A stretch of DNA of 64,000 bases from Korobacter sp963758505 (lineage in GTDB: Bacteria > Acidobacteriota > Terriglobia > Terriglobales > Acidobacteriaceae), in assembly GCA_963758505.1 (NCBI GenBank), contig CAVWVJ010000001.1:2108001-2172000 (forward strand), written 5' to 3'. Positions 25,407 through 34,521 of the stretch are shown piece after piece. The position numbers and the translations under genes were made by a program. Position 1 is the first letter of the stretch; every line of letters begins with the position of its first letter. Below the pieces are notes generated by a model that was not told the origin of the DNA, searched no databases, and worked only from the letters and a program-made list of their open reading frames with translations.

Positions 25407-27184
25407 GCGTTGGCTCCGGCGGCAACCGTTCGCCGGGGAAGATCGATGATAAACGTTGTTCCCTTGCCCGGCGTGCTCTCCACGGAGATCGTTCCGCCGT
25501 GATCCGTAATTACCGACTGTACGATCGCCAACCCGAGCCCCGTGCCGTGCTGCTTGGTCGTGTAATAGGGCGTAAACAGCCGTTCGCACTCTTCCTTCGT
25601 CAATCCCGTCCCGGTGTCGGCAACCTCGATCCTTACCGTATCCGCTCGCAAAGAGGTATGGATGGTGATCGAGCCTCCCTGCGGCATGGCGTCCATCGCG
25701 TTCAGCACCAGGTTGGAGAGGGCGCGATGCAGGAGTTCGGAATCGACTTCGATGAGCGGCAGCTTGGGATCGAGCTGCAAAATCATCGCGACCGGATTTT
25801 CGCGACCCTTCAGCGCAGGCTCATGCAGAGATGCGACTCGTTCAACGATCTCATTCGCCTGCACCGCCTGGAGCTGCGGCTGGGGCATCTTCGAGAAATC
25901 GCTGAAGCGCTGAATGATGTTCTTCAGGTTCTGGATCTCGGCCATGAGGGTCGTGGTGCTCTCGTGAAAGATTTCGTCGAACTCCTGCGGAGCCATCTCA
26001 CGCGCCTTTACCAGGTTCTCGACGGTGAGCTGCAGCGGAAAGAGCGGGTTCTTCAGCTCATGCGCCAGCCGGCGGGCCAACTCTCTCCACGCCGCCACGC
26101 GCTCCGCCTGGAGCAGCCGTTCACGCTGCTCGAGCAATTGCGAGGTCATACGGTTGAAAGCCTCCGCCAGGTCTGCGATTTCGCCACTCGCGTTCTGCGG
26201 GCTCACACGCACATTCCAATCGCCCTCGGCAACCTGCCGCGATGCGGCAGCCAGTTCCACGATCGGCCGTGTCACCCGCCCGGTAATCCACAAACTCACC
26301 GCGATGGCCAGCAGTATCCCGATTCCACCCACGGTAAGCGCGACGTCGCGGATGTGCGTTTCCAGCGCGATCAGCCCACGGCGGGGACTCGAAATCAGCA
26401 GCACGCTTGCTATCGAGCCGCTGCTGTCCATCAACGGAATGGCGGTGGTGAACAGGCTGTCCGTGCGATCGAGCGTCGGCGAGACAACCGCGCTCACCTC
26501 GTTGCGCCTCTCCAGCGCAAGTTTGATCAACGGCTCATACATTCCCGGCGAGGCCACCGCGCCATCCAGGGCGACCAATTCTTGCGGCTGGAATCCACCG
26601 CTTCCGCGATACAGAATGACCTGCGTTCCGGCGGGAACAGTCAGTGACTGCAAAAACTCCCGGTCCACGCGTTCCCCGCCTACGAGATGAACGCTGCTCT
26701 CTCCCGAACGCACTGTCGTAACCGCGAAGAGACCGAGCGCAGTTCCTTGCGGCAGGTCCTCTTTCTTCAGGAATGCCGGGCTGCTCTCATCTGGAATCGG
26801 ATCCTTGTATCCGAAACGCGCCGGCCACTGCGCCGAACTGAGGATGGTTCCGTCGGGACCGAGAAGTTCGAGAAAATCAAGCCCGTATTCCTGAGCGAGG
26901 GTGGCGGCTTCGTTCAAATAGATCGAGGAATCTCCGCCATGGCCGAGATCGAACGCGATACGCGCGACCGGCTCGCTGCTCCCCATGCGATGCAGCCGGT
27001 TCTGCACCTCAATCCCGCGACGGTCGAACTCGCGATGGAACTGCGCGGCCAGCGAATCGGTGCGCTCCCGGTCGGCTGCGGCGAACGCTTCGCGCGTACG
27101 CAGAGACACCACATAGGCCACCGCCGCCACTGCGCAGATTACTGTCAGCGAGAAAACGAGCAGCAGCCGCTGGCGCAGGTTCAT
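25403..27184 (-). CDS. NtrY-like membrane sensor histidine kinase
   Basis: A 593-aa protein: first membrane helix at residues 5-28, a large periplasmic sensor part (about 30-275), second helix near 283-303, HAMP (305-360), HisKA with phospho-acceptor His in RRLAHELKNPLFPLQ, and HATPase with NLVLNAMDAMP, DTGTGL and GTGLGLAI. It overlaps the solute-binding protein gene by 4 bases and the regulator by the TTGA junction. Its signal is unknown; the neighbouring solute-binding protein is a candidate ligand-presenting partner. Confidence 0.92.
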   Translation of the reverse strand: MNLRQRLLLVFSLTVICAVAAVAYVVSLRTREAFAAADRERTDSLAAQFHREFDRRGIEVQNRLHRMGSSEPVARIAFDLGHGGDSSIYLNEAATLAQEYGLDFLELLGPDGTILSSAQWPARFGYKDPIPDESSPAFLKKEDLPQGTALGLFAVTTVRSGESSVHLVGGERVDREFLQSLTVPAGTQVILYRGSGGFQPQELVALDGAVASPGMYEPLIKLALERRNEVSAVVSPTLDRTDSLFTTAIPLMDSSGSIASVLLISSPRRGLIALETHIRDVALTVGGIGILLAIAVSLWITGRVTRPIVELAAASRQVAEGDWNVRVSPQNASGEIADLAEAFNRMTSQLLEQRERLLQAERVAAWRELARRLAHELKNPLFPLQLTVENLVKAREMAPQEFDEIFHESTTTLMAEIQNLKNIIQRFSDFSKMPQPQLQAVQANEIVERVASLHEPALKGRENPVAMILQLDPKLPLIEVDSELLHRALSNLVLNAMDAMPQGGSITIHTSLRADTVRIEVADTGTGLTKEECERLFTPYYTTKQHGTGLGLAIVQSVITDHGGTISVESTPGKGTTFIIDLPRRTVAAGANA

Positions 27185-28527
27185 TTGCCGTCCTCCAGCC
27201 AGAAATCCGCTACCCGGATGGACCCATCCGTTTTCATCGATAGATCGTGCAGGCGGGCGCTGCAGGCAAACGCTCTCGGCAGATACAGAAGCGGAATCAC
27301 GCTGCGTTTCGAGAGCAGTTCCTGTTCCTGATGAAAGACGGCGGCGATGTCGTCGGCTGGAGCGCGCTCTCCCGGCGCAAGTTGCCCCGCAACATCCACA
27401 AACGCTGCCGACGGATTGCTCTCCTCCACATGCACTCTCATCAGGCGAAGCGAAGTGCGCGAGGTCGCTGTACTGGTACGCACCGCGATACCGGCATCGC
27501 GCGCGTTGAGCACCAGCCGCTCGGCAATGAGTTGCAGCACTGGGTCATTGCCATCCGCAGATAAAACCAGCTCGGGAGCGGGATGGATTTGCGAGCGCAA
27601 CTCCTTCGCCCGGGCAAGGTTCTGCGAAGCGTGGAAGGCGAACGAATATCCACTCAACCAGTTCGGCAGGAGGCTCGCCGTCATCTCTCCCTGCTTCTGA
27701 AACAGGACGTTCCACAGGGAGTCGCGATCCAGGCTCAACGCCAAGGCCTCTCGCAGCCGCGCGTCCTGCAACGCCGGGTCCGTTTCGTTAACCACCAGTG
27801 CGATCAGGTCCGTATCTCGGGACACAGCGAGGCGCATGTGGCCCTGCTGCGCTTGCCGTAATTGCTCGGCGGGGACCTCGACCAGGTCCGCGCGCCCAAC
27901 CCCAACGTCGAGCCACTGATCGCGCAGCGACCGTCCACCACGAAGCTCGATCGCGTTGACAAAGGGACGCGCCCGCCACGAATCCTCGACCGCAGTGAGA
28001 TTGACCGCGCCATTGGAGATCCCGGCAAATTTGAAGGGCCCTGTCCCGACTGGATTGCCGCTTTCATCCTTGCGCGCGATCGCATACCGCGAGTTGCTGA
28101 GGATGGCCGGAAGGTTCGGCACCGGAGTTTCCGACTCGAAAACAACGGAATCACCCGCAACATGCACCGAACGCCATGGACAGCCGCCGCAATCCTGCGC
28201 GGTCAGCGACTGCACCACCGTTGCCGCGGAGAGCGGGGTGCCATCGTGAAAACGCACATCTGACCTCAACCAGAACTGCCACCGGCGATCGTCGCTCTGC
28301 GACTCCCAACGCGTCGCCAATGCCGCCTGCACGTGCCCAGCATCATCCAGCTCCGTCAGCGAGTCGAAGACCAGCATGCGCACCGCGCTCGTGGCCCATT
28401 GCGACGAATCTGCGCGCATCTCGATCCGCAACGTGCCGCCCTGCCTCGGCCGCGTGCGTGCCTCGGCGAGCGCCGGCCACAGGATGACGCTAGCGGCCGC
28501 AAGCAACGCTAATGCTGTACGCCTCAT
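27181..28527 (-). CDS. Orphan family-5 solute-binding protein
   Basis: A 448-aa exported protein (signal peptide ending ALAEA) of the SBP_bac_5 type that usually delivers oligopeptides or nickel to ABC importers: RQGGTLRIEMRADSSQWATS, WQFWLRSDVRFHDGTPLSAA and LREALALSLDRDSLWNVLFQ are recognisable. It is about 80 residues shorter than typical members. No permease or ATPase gene is nearby. Instead it overlaps a sensor kinase gene by 4 bases, so it may act as a sensory binding protein rather than a transporter part. Confidence 0.85.
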   Translation of the reverse strand: MRRTALALLAAASVILWPALAEARTRPRQGGTLRIEMRADSSQWATSAVRMLVFDSLTELDDAGHVQAALATRWESQSDDRRWQFWLRSDVRFHDGTPLSAATVVQSLTAQDCGGCPWRSVHVAGDSVVFESETPVPNLPAILSNSRYAIARKDESGNPVGTGPFKFAGISNGAVNLTAVEDSWRARPFVNAIELRGGRSLRDQWLDVGVGRADLVEVPAEQLRQAQQGHMRLAVSRDTDLIALVVNETDPALQDARLREALALSLDRDSLWNVLFQKQGEMTASLLPNWLSGYSFAFHASQNLARAKELRSQIHPAPELVLSADGNDPVLQLIAERLVLNARDAGIAVRTSTATSRTSLRLMRVHVEESNPSAAFVDVAGQLAPGERAPADDIAAVFHQEQELLSKRSVIPLLYLPRAFACSARLHDLSMKTDGSIRVADFWLEDGK

Positions 28528-29686
28528 ATCGTCCTCCCGTCGTGTTGTGCATTACCGCATTCACCGTGGTCCCATCGATCGAAGACCAGAGCGCGGAGAT
28601 CGGGCCCTCGAAGTTCAACGCAGCGCTCATCAGGACCGGCTCGCGGTCCGGAATCTCGTAGGCACGCAGTGACTCCGATCCATCGCCGGCAGCGGAGACA
28701 AGGATCTGGGTACCCAGCCCGCAGGCATCGTGCACCGCCGCCAGATCGCTGCCCCAATCGGCACTCATGGGCGCCGGAAGCCGCCGCTCGTTGACCCCAT
28801 CGCTCTCGTGCACCACGCCATCGATCCCGGCGAAGATCCACAGCGTGTAGTTGCTCCGCGGCAGGTCGGCCGCGGTAAAGAACGGGGAGACCTGTTTGCC
28901 GAACCCGGGCAGGAGCGCGCCGGTAAAGTAGTTGTGCGCGGCATTGAACAACGCCTTCTGCGAGCCGAGCGGCCACGGATCGTCGCTCTCCCGGCAGGTG
29001 ACATTGATGGGCGTCGATACGCTGCTGCTGCAGATCACGCCGGGCAAATACGCGTCGAAGAGATGATCGCGCCCGATCACCACACGGCCCCGCAGGTCGC
29101 GCGGAAAGGGCCGGGAGTGCACGATGGGAAACGCCTGCTCCAACTCGTACTTCGTGCCCGTCGATCGGTAGAGCGCAACGTTCGTTGCATCGAGCACCAC
29201 CAGGTGCATATCGTTGCCGGCCTGGATCGTCGCAAAATCCAAAATCGCATCCGCTTGGGAATAGACCAGCGACTTCTTCAGCGTCATCGCCGGAGCCCCG
29301 GAAGCAACCACCGCACCGCCGACGCGGGCCACGGGAACGAGCGCTGTCTTCGAGTCGCTGCCCTGCCCGACCTCCGCCACCCACAGCCAGCCCTGGAGGT
29401 TTTCGGAGAGCGTAATCGCAATCGTCGTCGCTGCGTCTTCCGCATCGCGCACTTGGATCCCGTTGATCCGCAGTTGCGCCTCGAGGTCTCGCCGGATCAC
29501 CGCGACCTCATCATTCGGAATTGCGGATTGATTGCGAATCGTGAGAGTTGCCGTGCCTGGGCCGGAAATATTGGCGATCTCCTTGGCCAATCGCGCGGAC
29601 GGCGCAGCCCAGGTCGTCTCCGGAGCAGCCGCGTAGGAAGGCGCGGCGCTCGCAACGAGCAGCAGGAGCCCGAGCAACCACTTCAT
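28490..29686 (-). CDS. Exported protein at head of the SBP-kinase operon
   Basis: A 398-aa protein starting MKWLLGLLLLVASAAPSYAA (signal peptide). The first part looks like a CsgG/FlgO-type or peptidoglycan-associated fold (ARLAKEIANISGPGTATLTI, IRRDLEAQLRINGIQVRD). The second is beta-rich with repeated strands suggestive of a propeller (LVVLDATNVALYRSTG, LWIFAGIDGVVHESDG, LNFEGPISALWSSIDG). It overlaps the solute-binding protein gene by 38 bases, implying coupled translation. An ATG at 29695 is an alternative start. I cannot name the family. Confidence 0.75.
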   Translation of the reverse strand: MKWLLGLLLLVASAAPSYAAAPETTWAAPSARLAKEIANISGPGTATLTIRNQSAIPNDEVAVIRRDLEAQLRINGIQVRDAEDAATTIAITLSENLQGWLWVAEVGQGSDSKTALVPVARVGGAVVASGAPAMTLKKSLVYSQADAILDFATIQAGNDMHLVVLDATNVALYRSTGTKYELEQAFPIVHSRPFPRDLRGRVVIGRDHLFDAYLPGVICSSSVSTPINVTCRESDDPWPLGSQKALFNAAHNYFTGALLPGFGKQVSPFFTAADLPRSNYTLWIFAGIDGVVHESDGVNERRLPAPMSADWGSDLAAVHDACGLGTQILVSAAGDGSESLRAYEIPDREPVLMSAALNFEGPISALWSSIDGTTVNAVMHNTTGGRYEAYSISVACGR

Positions 29687-29768
29687 GCAGGTCATTGTCT
29701 GCCGCGAATTATATTCCGTGACTCTCATAGCGGCCCCATGAATTCCATTGTTACCAGAACGCTTCAAC

Positions 29769-29813
29769 GAAAAAACCGGGCGACCGGTTACAGCGCAGCT
29801 GTCGGTCACCCGG
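29769..29813 (-). terminator. Terminator of the SPFH operon
   Basis: Stem CCGGGCGACCG (29776-29786) / CGGTCACCCGG (29803-29813), one mismatch, 16-base loop. On the reverse strand it is followed by six T residues. It lies about 32 bases after the SPFH stop. Confidence 0.8.
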
Positions 29814-29844
29814 CCCTTGCATCGCCACACCAGTTGGCGAATCT

Positions 29845-31167
29845 CTAGTGCTGCCCTCCCTGCTGCGAGATCGGTGGATCGTCTTCCGCCGCAGCCCGGC
29901 CGGGCGCACCGAAGCTCTTCATCACGTCGTTGGCAAAGAAGAATTTTCCGTCCGAGGGCACCATCATCACCTGGATCTTGTCGGACAACTTCTCGGCCAC
30001 GATCTTGTTAATCAGAAGCGGATTCTGTTTCAACACCGCCGCCTCGCCTTTCAGCCTCTCCGCATCCGCCACCGCGGTTACGCGGATCCGATTCGCCTCG
30101 GCTTCGGAAAGCATGTTGCGCCGTTGCAGTTCGGCCTTGCTGTCGATCACCTTCGCTTCCGCCGCGGCCTCCGCGTTCTTGATCGTCGATTCCTTACGGG
30201 CCTCCGCTTCGAGCTTGGATTGCTGGATCTGCTTTTCCTTCAAGGGCAACGTGTATTGCATGGCATCGGATTCGCTCTTGGCCTGGATCACCCTCACCTG
30301 CGCCGCGCCCTCCGCCTGTTTTACCTGCTGCGCCTTCTGGGCCTCGGCCTCGAGCTCCGAAATGCGTACCTCCTTCTGCTGCATTTCGGTCTGCACCGAA
30401 AGCTGATCGTTCTGCTGCTCCTTGAGCAGGAGATCCTCCAGGCCCTTGGCATATTCCGGCGGCAGTTGGATGTCGCGCAACATGACCTCTTCCACGATCA
30501 CGCCATCCTTGCCGAGCTTCTGCGTAATGATGCCCGCCGCCCGCTGCCGTACCTCTTCCCGCTTTGTGCTGAACATTTCGCGGACGTTATAGTTGGGTGC
30601 GATTTCGCGCCACGCGCTGGCCACCACGGGCGGCACAAGTTCGGTCTCTACCGGCTGCGGCAGGTGCGACTGGATGTAGTCGAGCCGCTTGGGATCGAGG
30701 CGGTAGCGCACAGTAATGGCGAGCCCCAGCGAGAGTCCCTCCTTGGCCTGCACGGTCAGCGCGCTCTTCCCATGTTCAGCCCCGGTCTTCGAGTCGTTGG
30801 TCACGCCCGTCGTAAACAGCTTGTCGCGGGTATCGAAGGTCTCCACGTGTTCCAGCACCGGAGTGACGAAGTGCACTCCCGGATACAACGTGCCTGACAA
30901 AGTGCCGCGGGTCTCGCTGACGCGCACGCCCGCGGCCCCGCTAGGGACCACGGCAATACTCGCCGCAATCAGCATCGGAGCCCACGCCAGCGCCAGGAGA
31001 ACGACGGTCGTCTTCCAGCGGATCGGTTCCGGCTCCGCGATCGGAACGCCGGTCGCAACCGAACGCCGATACTGGATTTTGAGAAATGCGTCATAGGCAG
31101 CGATCGTCGCAGCCACCAGGATCAACCCGATCCCGGACATCATCAGCAGATACTTGAATAGCAGCAT
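29845..31167 (-). CDS. SPFH/band-7 membrane scaffold protein
   Basis: A 440-aa prohibitin/stomatin-like protein. Two N-terminal membrane segments (about residues 3-22 and 52-75), an SPFH domain (80-260: GVRVSETRGTLSGTLYPGVH, VRYRLDPKRLDYIQ), then a long Glu/Ala/Lys coiled coil (ELEAEAQKAQQVKQAEGAAQ) and a C-terminal tail with KFFFANDVMKSF. Such proteins build membrane microdomains. I chose the ATG at 31167, preceded by GAGGAGG. The 56-aa gene ends 10 bases upstream and the L,D-transpeptidase precedes that. Confidence 0.9.
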   Translation of the reverse strand: MLLFKYLLMMSGIGLILVAATIAAYDAFLKIQYRRSVATGVPIAEPEPIRWKTTVVLLALAWAPMLIAASIAVVPSGAAGVRVSETRGTLSGTLYPGVHFVTPVLEHVETFDTRDKLFTTGVTNDSKTGAEHGKSALTVQAKEGLSLGLAITVRYRLDPKRLDYIQSHLPQPVETELVPPVVASAWREIAPNYNVREMFSTKREEVRQRAAGIITQKLGKDGVIVEEVMLRDIQLPPEYAKGLEDLLLKEQQNDQLSVQTEMQQKEVRISELEAEAQKAQQVKQAEGAAQVRVIQAKSESDAMQYTLPLKEKQIQQSKLEAEARKESTIKNAEAAAEAKVIDSKAELQRRNMLSEAEANRIRVTAVADAERLKGEAAVLKQNPLLINKIVAEKLSDKIQVMMVPSDGKFFFANDVMKSFGAPGRAAAEDDPPISQQGGQH

Positions 31168-31177
31168 GGCAACCTCC

Positions 31178-31348
31178 TCAGAGTTGCTTGTTACGTTTGA
31201 CACCGCTTTCGACCTTCACCGGCACGGTTTGTCTCTGGAAGAAAATCTTGAACAGTCCGCCAAAGATCACCTCTTCCGCCAGCAGGGCGCACGAAACGGA
31301 AAACACCAGCCCGCCGACAACCGTCAACACCGTCATCGCGCTTTGCAT
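31178..31348 (-). CDS. 56-aa membrane peptide between LDT and SPFH genes
   Basis: Reverse-strand frame of 56 codons: MQSAMTVLTVVGGLVFSVSC, then ALLAEEVIFGGLFKIFFQ and a basic tail ending KRNKQL. One membrane helix (about residues 5-26) is followed by a short amphipathic segment. A perfect GGAGGTGAACC-ATG ribosome site precedes it and its stop is 10 bases from the SPFH start, so it is very likely translated. It is too short for routine gene calling. It may be a small partner of the SPFH scaffold. Confidence 0.75.
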   Translation of the reverse strand: MQSAMTVLTVVGGLVFSVSCALLAEEVIFGGLFKIFFQRQTVPVKVESGVKRNKQL

Positions 31349-31383
31349 GGTTCACCTCCACTCCAAACTTCCTCGGAATTTAG

Positions 31384-31962
31384 TTAGCGGCCGCCCGCGC
31401 TGGCCATGTTTGTCTCGACCGCAGCCATCACCGTCGCGTCCGCGCTGCCGCCGAACACCTGCGCGACTTGCGCATCGCGTTCCCCATGGATCTCAACCGT
31501 GTCGCCGACCTTCACCAGGGGAAAGAGTGCTTCCAGATCCTTCTTCGCCATCCGAATGCAGCCGTGCGAAGCGGCTTTTCCGATCGAACTCGGGACATTG
31601 GTTCCATGGATCCCATAGCCGCTCTCGCTCAACCCCATCCAGCGCGTGCCCAGCGGGTTCTGCGGCCCCGGGGCGACCACCGTTCCCTTGTGGTAGTAGG
31701 TCGGATTGGCCAGCCGGCTTTTGATGGTGAAGGTGCCTTCGGGGCTGGGGGTCGAATCCTTGCCAACCGCGACTGGGAAAACCTGGACCACCTTGCCGTC
31801 TTCGAGCAGTGCCAGCTTGCGATCGGGAATGCTGATCAGTAGGACCCGCTTGGAGTCGACAGTGGGCTTCGAAATCGTCTGCGCCATCGCGCTCACGCTC
31901 AAAAAAAGAAGAACCATCGTTCCCATCCACGTCGCTTTTCCGTTCCGTGTCCCGATCTTCAT
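31384..31962 (-). CDS. Exported L,D-transpeptidase (YkuD domain)
   Basis: A 192-aa protein with signal peptide ending AMAQ (about residue 28). The YkuD domain carries the catalytic motif IHG (His119) and SHGCIRM (His133, nucleophile Cys135, Arg137). These enzymes form 3-3 cross-links in peptidoglycan or attach proteins to it. It is the first gene of a three-gene set with the 56-aa peptide and the SPFH protein, 35 bases apart. Confidence 0.92.
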   Translation of the reverse strand: MKIGTRNGKATWMGTMVLLFLSVSAMAQTISKPTVDSKRVLLISIPDRKLALLEDGKVVQVFPVAVGKDSTPSPEGTFTIKSRLANPTYYHKGTVVAPGPQNPLGTRWMGLSESGYGIHGTNVPSSIGKAASHGCIRMAKKDLEALFPLVKVGDTVEIHGERDAQVAQVFGGSADATVMAAVETNMASAGGR

Positions 31963-32230
31963 TGCGTTCCCCTGGTCTGTTTCCGCCGCTTGACGCCCTG
32001 AGGAAGTGCATGGCTCAAGCCAACTGCCATCAAATTGAAAACAAAAGGCTTAGTTCATGACGCAGAAAGGGAAACGTGGCTGGCGAGACACGTCCGTGTC
32101 AGGGTTGACACAACGCAGCGGGAATTATTCGACGAGAGTTGCCACTTGGAGGAACAACGAGACATCTGGATAGGGGCCAACGCGTCCCATCCACCGATTT
32201 CATCCAACGAATCCAAGAAGGAGATCACTC

Positions 32231-32548
32231 ATGGAAAATCTGGCTCTGTTTGCCCGTCTTGAGGCCAAACCCGGCAAAGAAAAGGAAGTAGAAAACCTGC
32301 TCCGCTCCGCCCTCGCTATCGTTCAGGAGGAACGCGGCACCACCACCTGGTATGCCTTCCGCATCGGCCCAACCAGCTTCGGTATTTTCGACGCCTTCCC
32401 GGACGAGACCAGCCGGCAAGCGCACCTTACCGGCAAGGTCGTGGACGCCTTGAACGCAAACGCCGCGCTTTTCGCAAAGGCGCCGGAAATCAGCAAACTC
32501 GATATCCTCGCTTCAAAAACGGCCCACGTCGGCACCAAGGCTGCCTAG
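32231..32548 (+). CDS. ABM-domain (YgiN-like) quinol monooxygenase
   Basis: A 105-aa dimeric alpha-beta ferredoxin-like protein: LFARLEAKPGKEKEVENLL at the start and TWYAFRIGPTSFGIFDAFPD in the middle are typical of the antibiotic-biosynthesis-monooxygenase domain. Members oxidise quinols or act on heme and small aromatics without metal cofactors. AAGGAGA precedes the ATG. A perfect inverted repeat GACACG-TC-CGTGTC lies at 32087-32100, about 130 bases upstream, and could be an operator. Confidence 0.88.
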   Translation: MENLALFARLEAKPGKEKEVENLLRSALAIVQEERGTTTWYAFRIGPTSFGIFDAFPDETSRQAHLTGKVVDALNANAALFAKAPEISKLDILASKTAHVGTKAA

Positions 32549-32566
32549 CCGCTCCTCAAGAGCTAC

Positions 32567-32595
32567 GAGAGGGCCGTTCAATAGACGGCCCTCTC
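32567..32595 (+). terminator. Hairpin after the ABM gene
   Basis: An 11-bp perfect stem GAGAGGGCCGT / ACGGCCCTCTC with a 7-base loop, 18 bases past the stop. There is no T-run, so termination would be Rho-dependent or weak. Confidence 0.55.
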
Positions 32596-32693
32596 ACTCG
32601 CCAGAACCATCCTCTTGTTGTATCCTCGCGTCCCGCCGTTCCGGTTGCGTTCAACCGGGCGGCTGACGAAATCCATAAGAGGAAACCGCGACC

Positions 32694-34463
32694 ATGTCAT
32701 CCACGAACCCGGTCCCGTTCGAAGCTCCGCAAAACAAGCCTGTGCCTCCCTCACCGTGGGTTTCGCTGCTCGTGGTCGCGCTCCTCGCCGGGGCCGCCGC
32801 GGTGATCTTGCGGATGCCCGCCGCTGCCGCTTGGGCCCAGGGCTACGATCCCACCGGCAATTGGCTGGTCTCCACGCTGGTCGCCTCGATTCCAGTCATC
32901 GTGCTGCTGGGCGCACTCGCAACCACCAAGGTGAGCGCGCATTGGGCTGCGGTGCTGGGCCTGATTGCCGCGCTATTGGTCGATGTCTTTGCCTTCCATA
33001 TGCCCGGTCGCATGGCCGCCACGACCGCCGTTTACGGCATCGGCTACGGGCTGCTGCCCATCGGGTGGATCATCGTCAACGTGATCTTTCTCTATAACCT
33101 CACCGTCATCACCGGCCGGTTTCAGATCATGCAACACAGCCTGATGAACGTGACCCAGGACCGGCGTCTTCAACTCCTGCTGATCGCCTTTTGCTTTGGC
33201 GCGTTTTTCGAGGGTGCTTCGGGATTCGGAACGCCTGTCGCCGTGACCGCCACCATCCTCATCGGCCTTGGTTTTCGTCCGCTGGAAGCGTCGGGCCTGT
33301 CGCTCATCGCCAACACCGCGCCCGTCGCTTATGGCGCGTTAGGTACGCCTATCCTCGGACTCGCCGGTGTAACTAAGATCAGCGAAATGGTGCTGGGCGC
33401 GCAGGTCGGACGCATCCTGCCCTTCTTCTCGTTCCTCGTTCCCTTCTGGCTGATCGTTGCCTTTGTGGGCTGGGGCGCGATGCTCGAGATCTGGCCGGCC
33501 ATTGCAGTGGCGGGCATCTTCTTCGCTATTCCGCAATACCTGATGTCGAACTTTCACGGCCCATGGCTGGTCGATATTGTGGCTTCGGTCATCTCCATGG
33601 CAGCTCTCATCACCTTCATGCGATTCTGGAAGCCGAAACGGGTGTGGCGCTTCCCGGGCGAAGGCGAAGACGTGGGACACGATCCCAACCGCTACACTGG
33701 AGCCGAAGTGTTTCGCGCCTGGGTTCCGTGGCTCGTCCTCAGCATTTGCGTATTCGTATGGGGTACCCCACAGGCGAAGAAATTCCTCGATGGCCTCTCC
33801 GCCCCGAAGTTTCCGGTGCACGGACTGCATAACCTGGTGCTGCGCGTGCCGCCCGTCGTTGCCGCCCCGACCAAAGAAGGTGCAGTGTTCGTGCTGAGCT
33901 GGCTTTCTGCGACTGGCAGTGGAATTTTTCTTGCGTCGATTATCGCCGGGATCATCATGGGGCTGAGCCTGCCCAAGTTGCTCAGGCACTATGGCATCAC
34001 TCTGCTCAAGGTCCGCTTCTCGCTGCTTACGATCAGCGCGATGATGGCCATCGGCTTCCTCACGCGCTATGGCGGCCTCGACGCGACCATGGGTCTTGCC
34101 TTTGCGCGAACCGGGGTGCTCTATCCGTTCTTCGGAACCATGCTCGGGTGGCTCGGCGTGGCGCTCACCGGCTCCGACACCGCCTCCAACGTTCTCTTCG
34201 GAAGCTTGCAGAAGATCTCGGCGCAGCAACTGCATCTTTCGCCAACGCTCATGTGCGCGGCCAACAGCGCCGGGGGTGTAATGGGCAAAATGATCGACGC
34301 CCAAAGCATCGTCGTGGCCAGCACCGCCACCGAATGGTATGGACACGAAGGCAAAATCCTGCGCTTCGTGTTTTTCCATTCGATAGCGCTCGCTGCCCTG
34401 GTGGGGATTCTCGTCACGCTTGAGGCGTACGTCTATCCCTTCACACGGCTGGTGATTCCGTAG
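32694..34463 (+). CDS. lctP: L-lactate permease (LctP family)
   Basis: A 589-aa protein with about 13 membrane helices. LctP signatures are FFEGASGFGTPVAVTATILI, NTAPVAYGALGTPILGLAGV, and near the C-terminus LTGSDTASNVLFGSLQ and CAANSAGGVMGKMIDAQSIV. It imports L-lactate and glycolate with protons. AGAGGA precedes the ATG. No lactate dehydrogenase gene is adjacent. A second possible monocarboxylate carrier is the MFS protein at 11055-12284. Confidence 0.93.
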   Translation: MSSTNPVPFEAPQNKPVPPSPWVSLLVVALLAGAAAVILRMPAAAAWAQGYDPTGNWLVSTLVASIPVIVLLGALATTKVSAHWAAVLGLIAALLVDVFAFHMPGRMAATTAVYGIGYGLLPIGWIIVNVIFLYNLTVITGRFQIMQHSLMNVTQDRRLQLLLIAFCFGAFFEGASGFGTPVAVTATILIGLGFRPLEASGLSLIANTAPVAYGALGTPILGLAGVTKISEMVLGAQVGRILPFFSFLVPFWLIVAFVGWGAMLEIWPAIAVAGIFFAIPQYLMSNFHGPWLVDIVASVISMAALITFMRFWKPKRVWRFPGEGEDVGHDPNRYTGAEVFRAWVPWLVLSICVFVWGTPQAKKFLDGLSAPKFPVHGLHNLVLRVPPVVAAPTKEGAVFVLSWLSATGSGIFLASIIAGIIMGLSLPKLLRHYGITLLKVRFSLLTISAMMAIGFLTRYGGLDATMGLAFARTGVLYPFFGTMLGWLGVALTGSDTASNVLFGSLQKISAQQLHLSPTLMCAANSAGGVMGKMIDAQSIVVASTATEWYGHEGKILRFVFFHSIALAALVGILVTLEAYVYPFTRLVIP

Positions 34464-34483
34464 TCCTCGCTAAAAGGAAAGAG

Positions 34484-34512
34484 GGGCTTCGCTCTCGGCG
34501 AAGCCCTTTTCT
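34484..34512 (+). terminator. Terminator of lctP
   Basis: Perfect 9-bp stem GGGCTTCGC (34484-34492) / GCGAAGCCC (34498-34506) followed by TTTTCTTG. Confidence 0.85.
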
Positions 34513-34521
34513 TGCTCTCCC

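Noticed and set aside
32087..32110. Palindrome GACACGTCCGTGTC followed by TTGACA as a promoter/operator of the ABM gene.
   Set aside because: The -10 element at proper distance is not convincing, so I mention it only in the gene entry.
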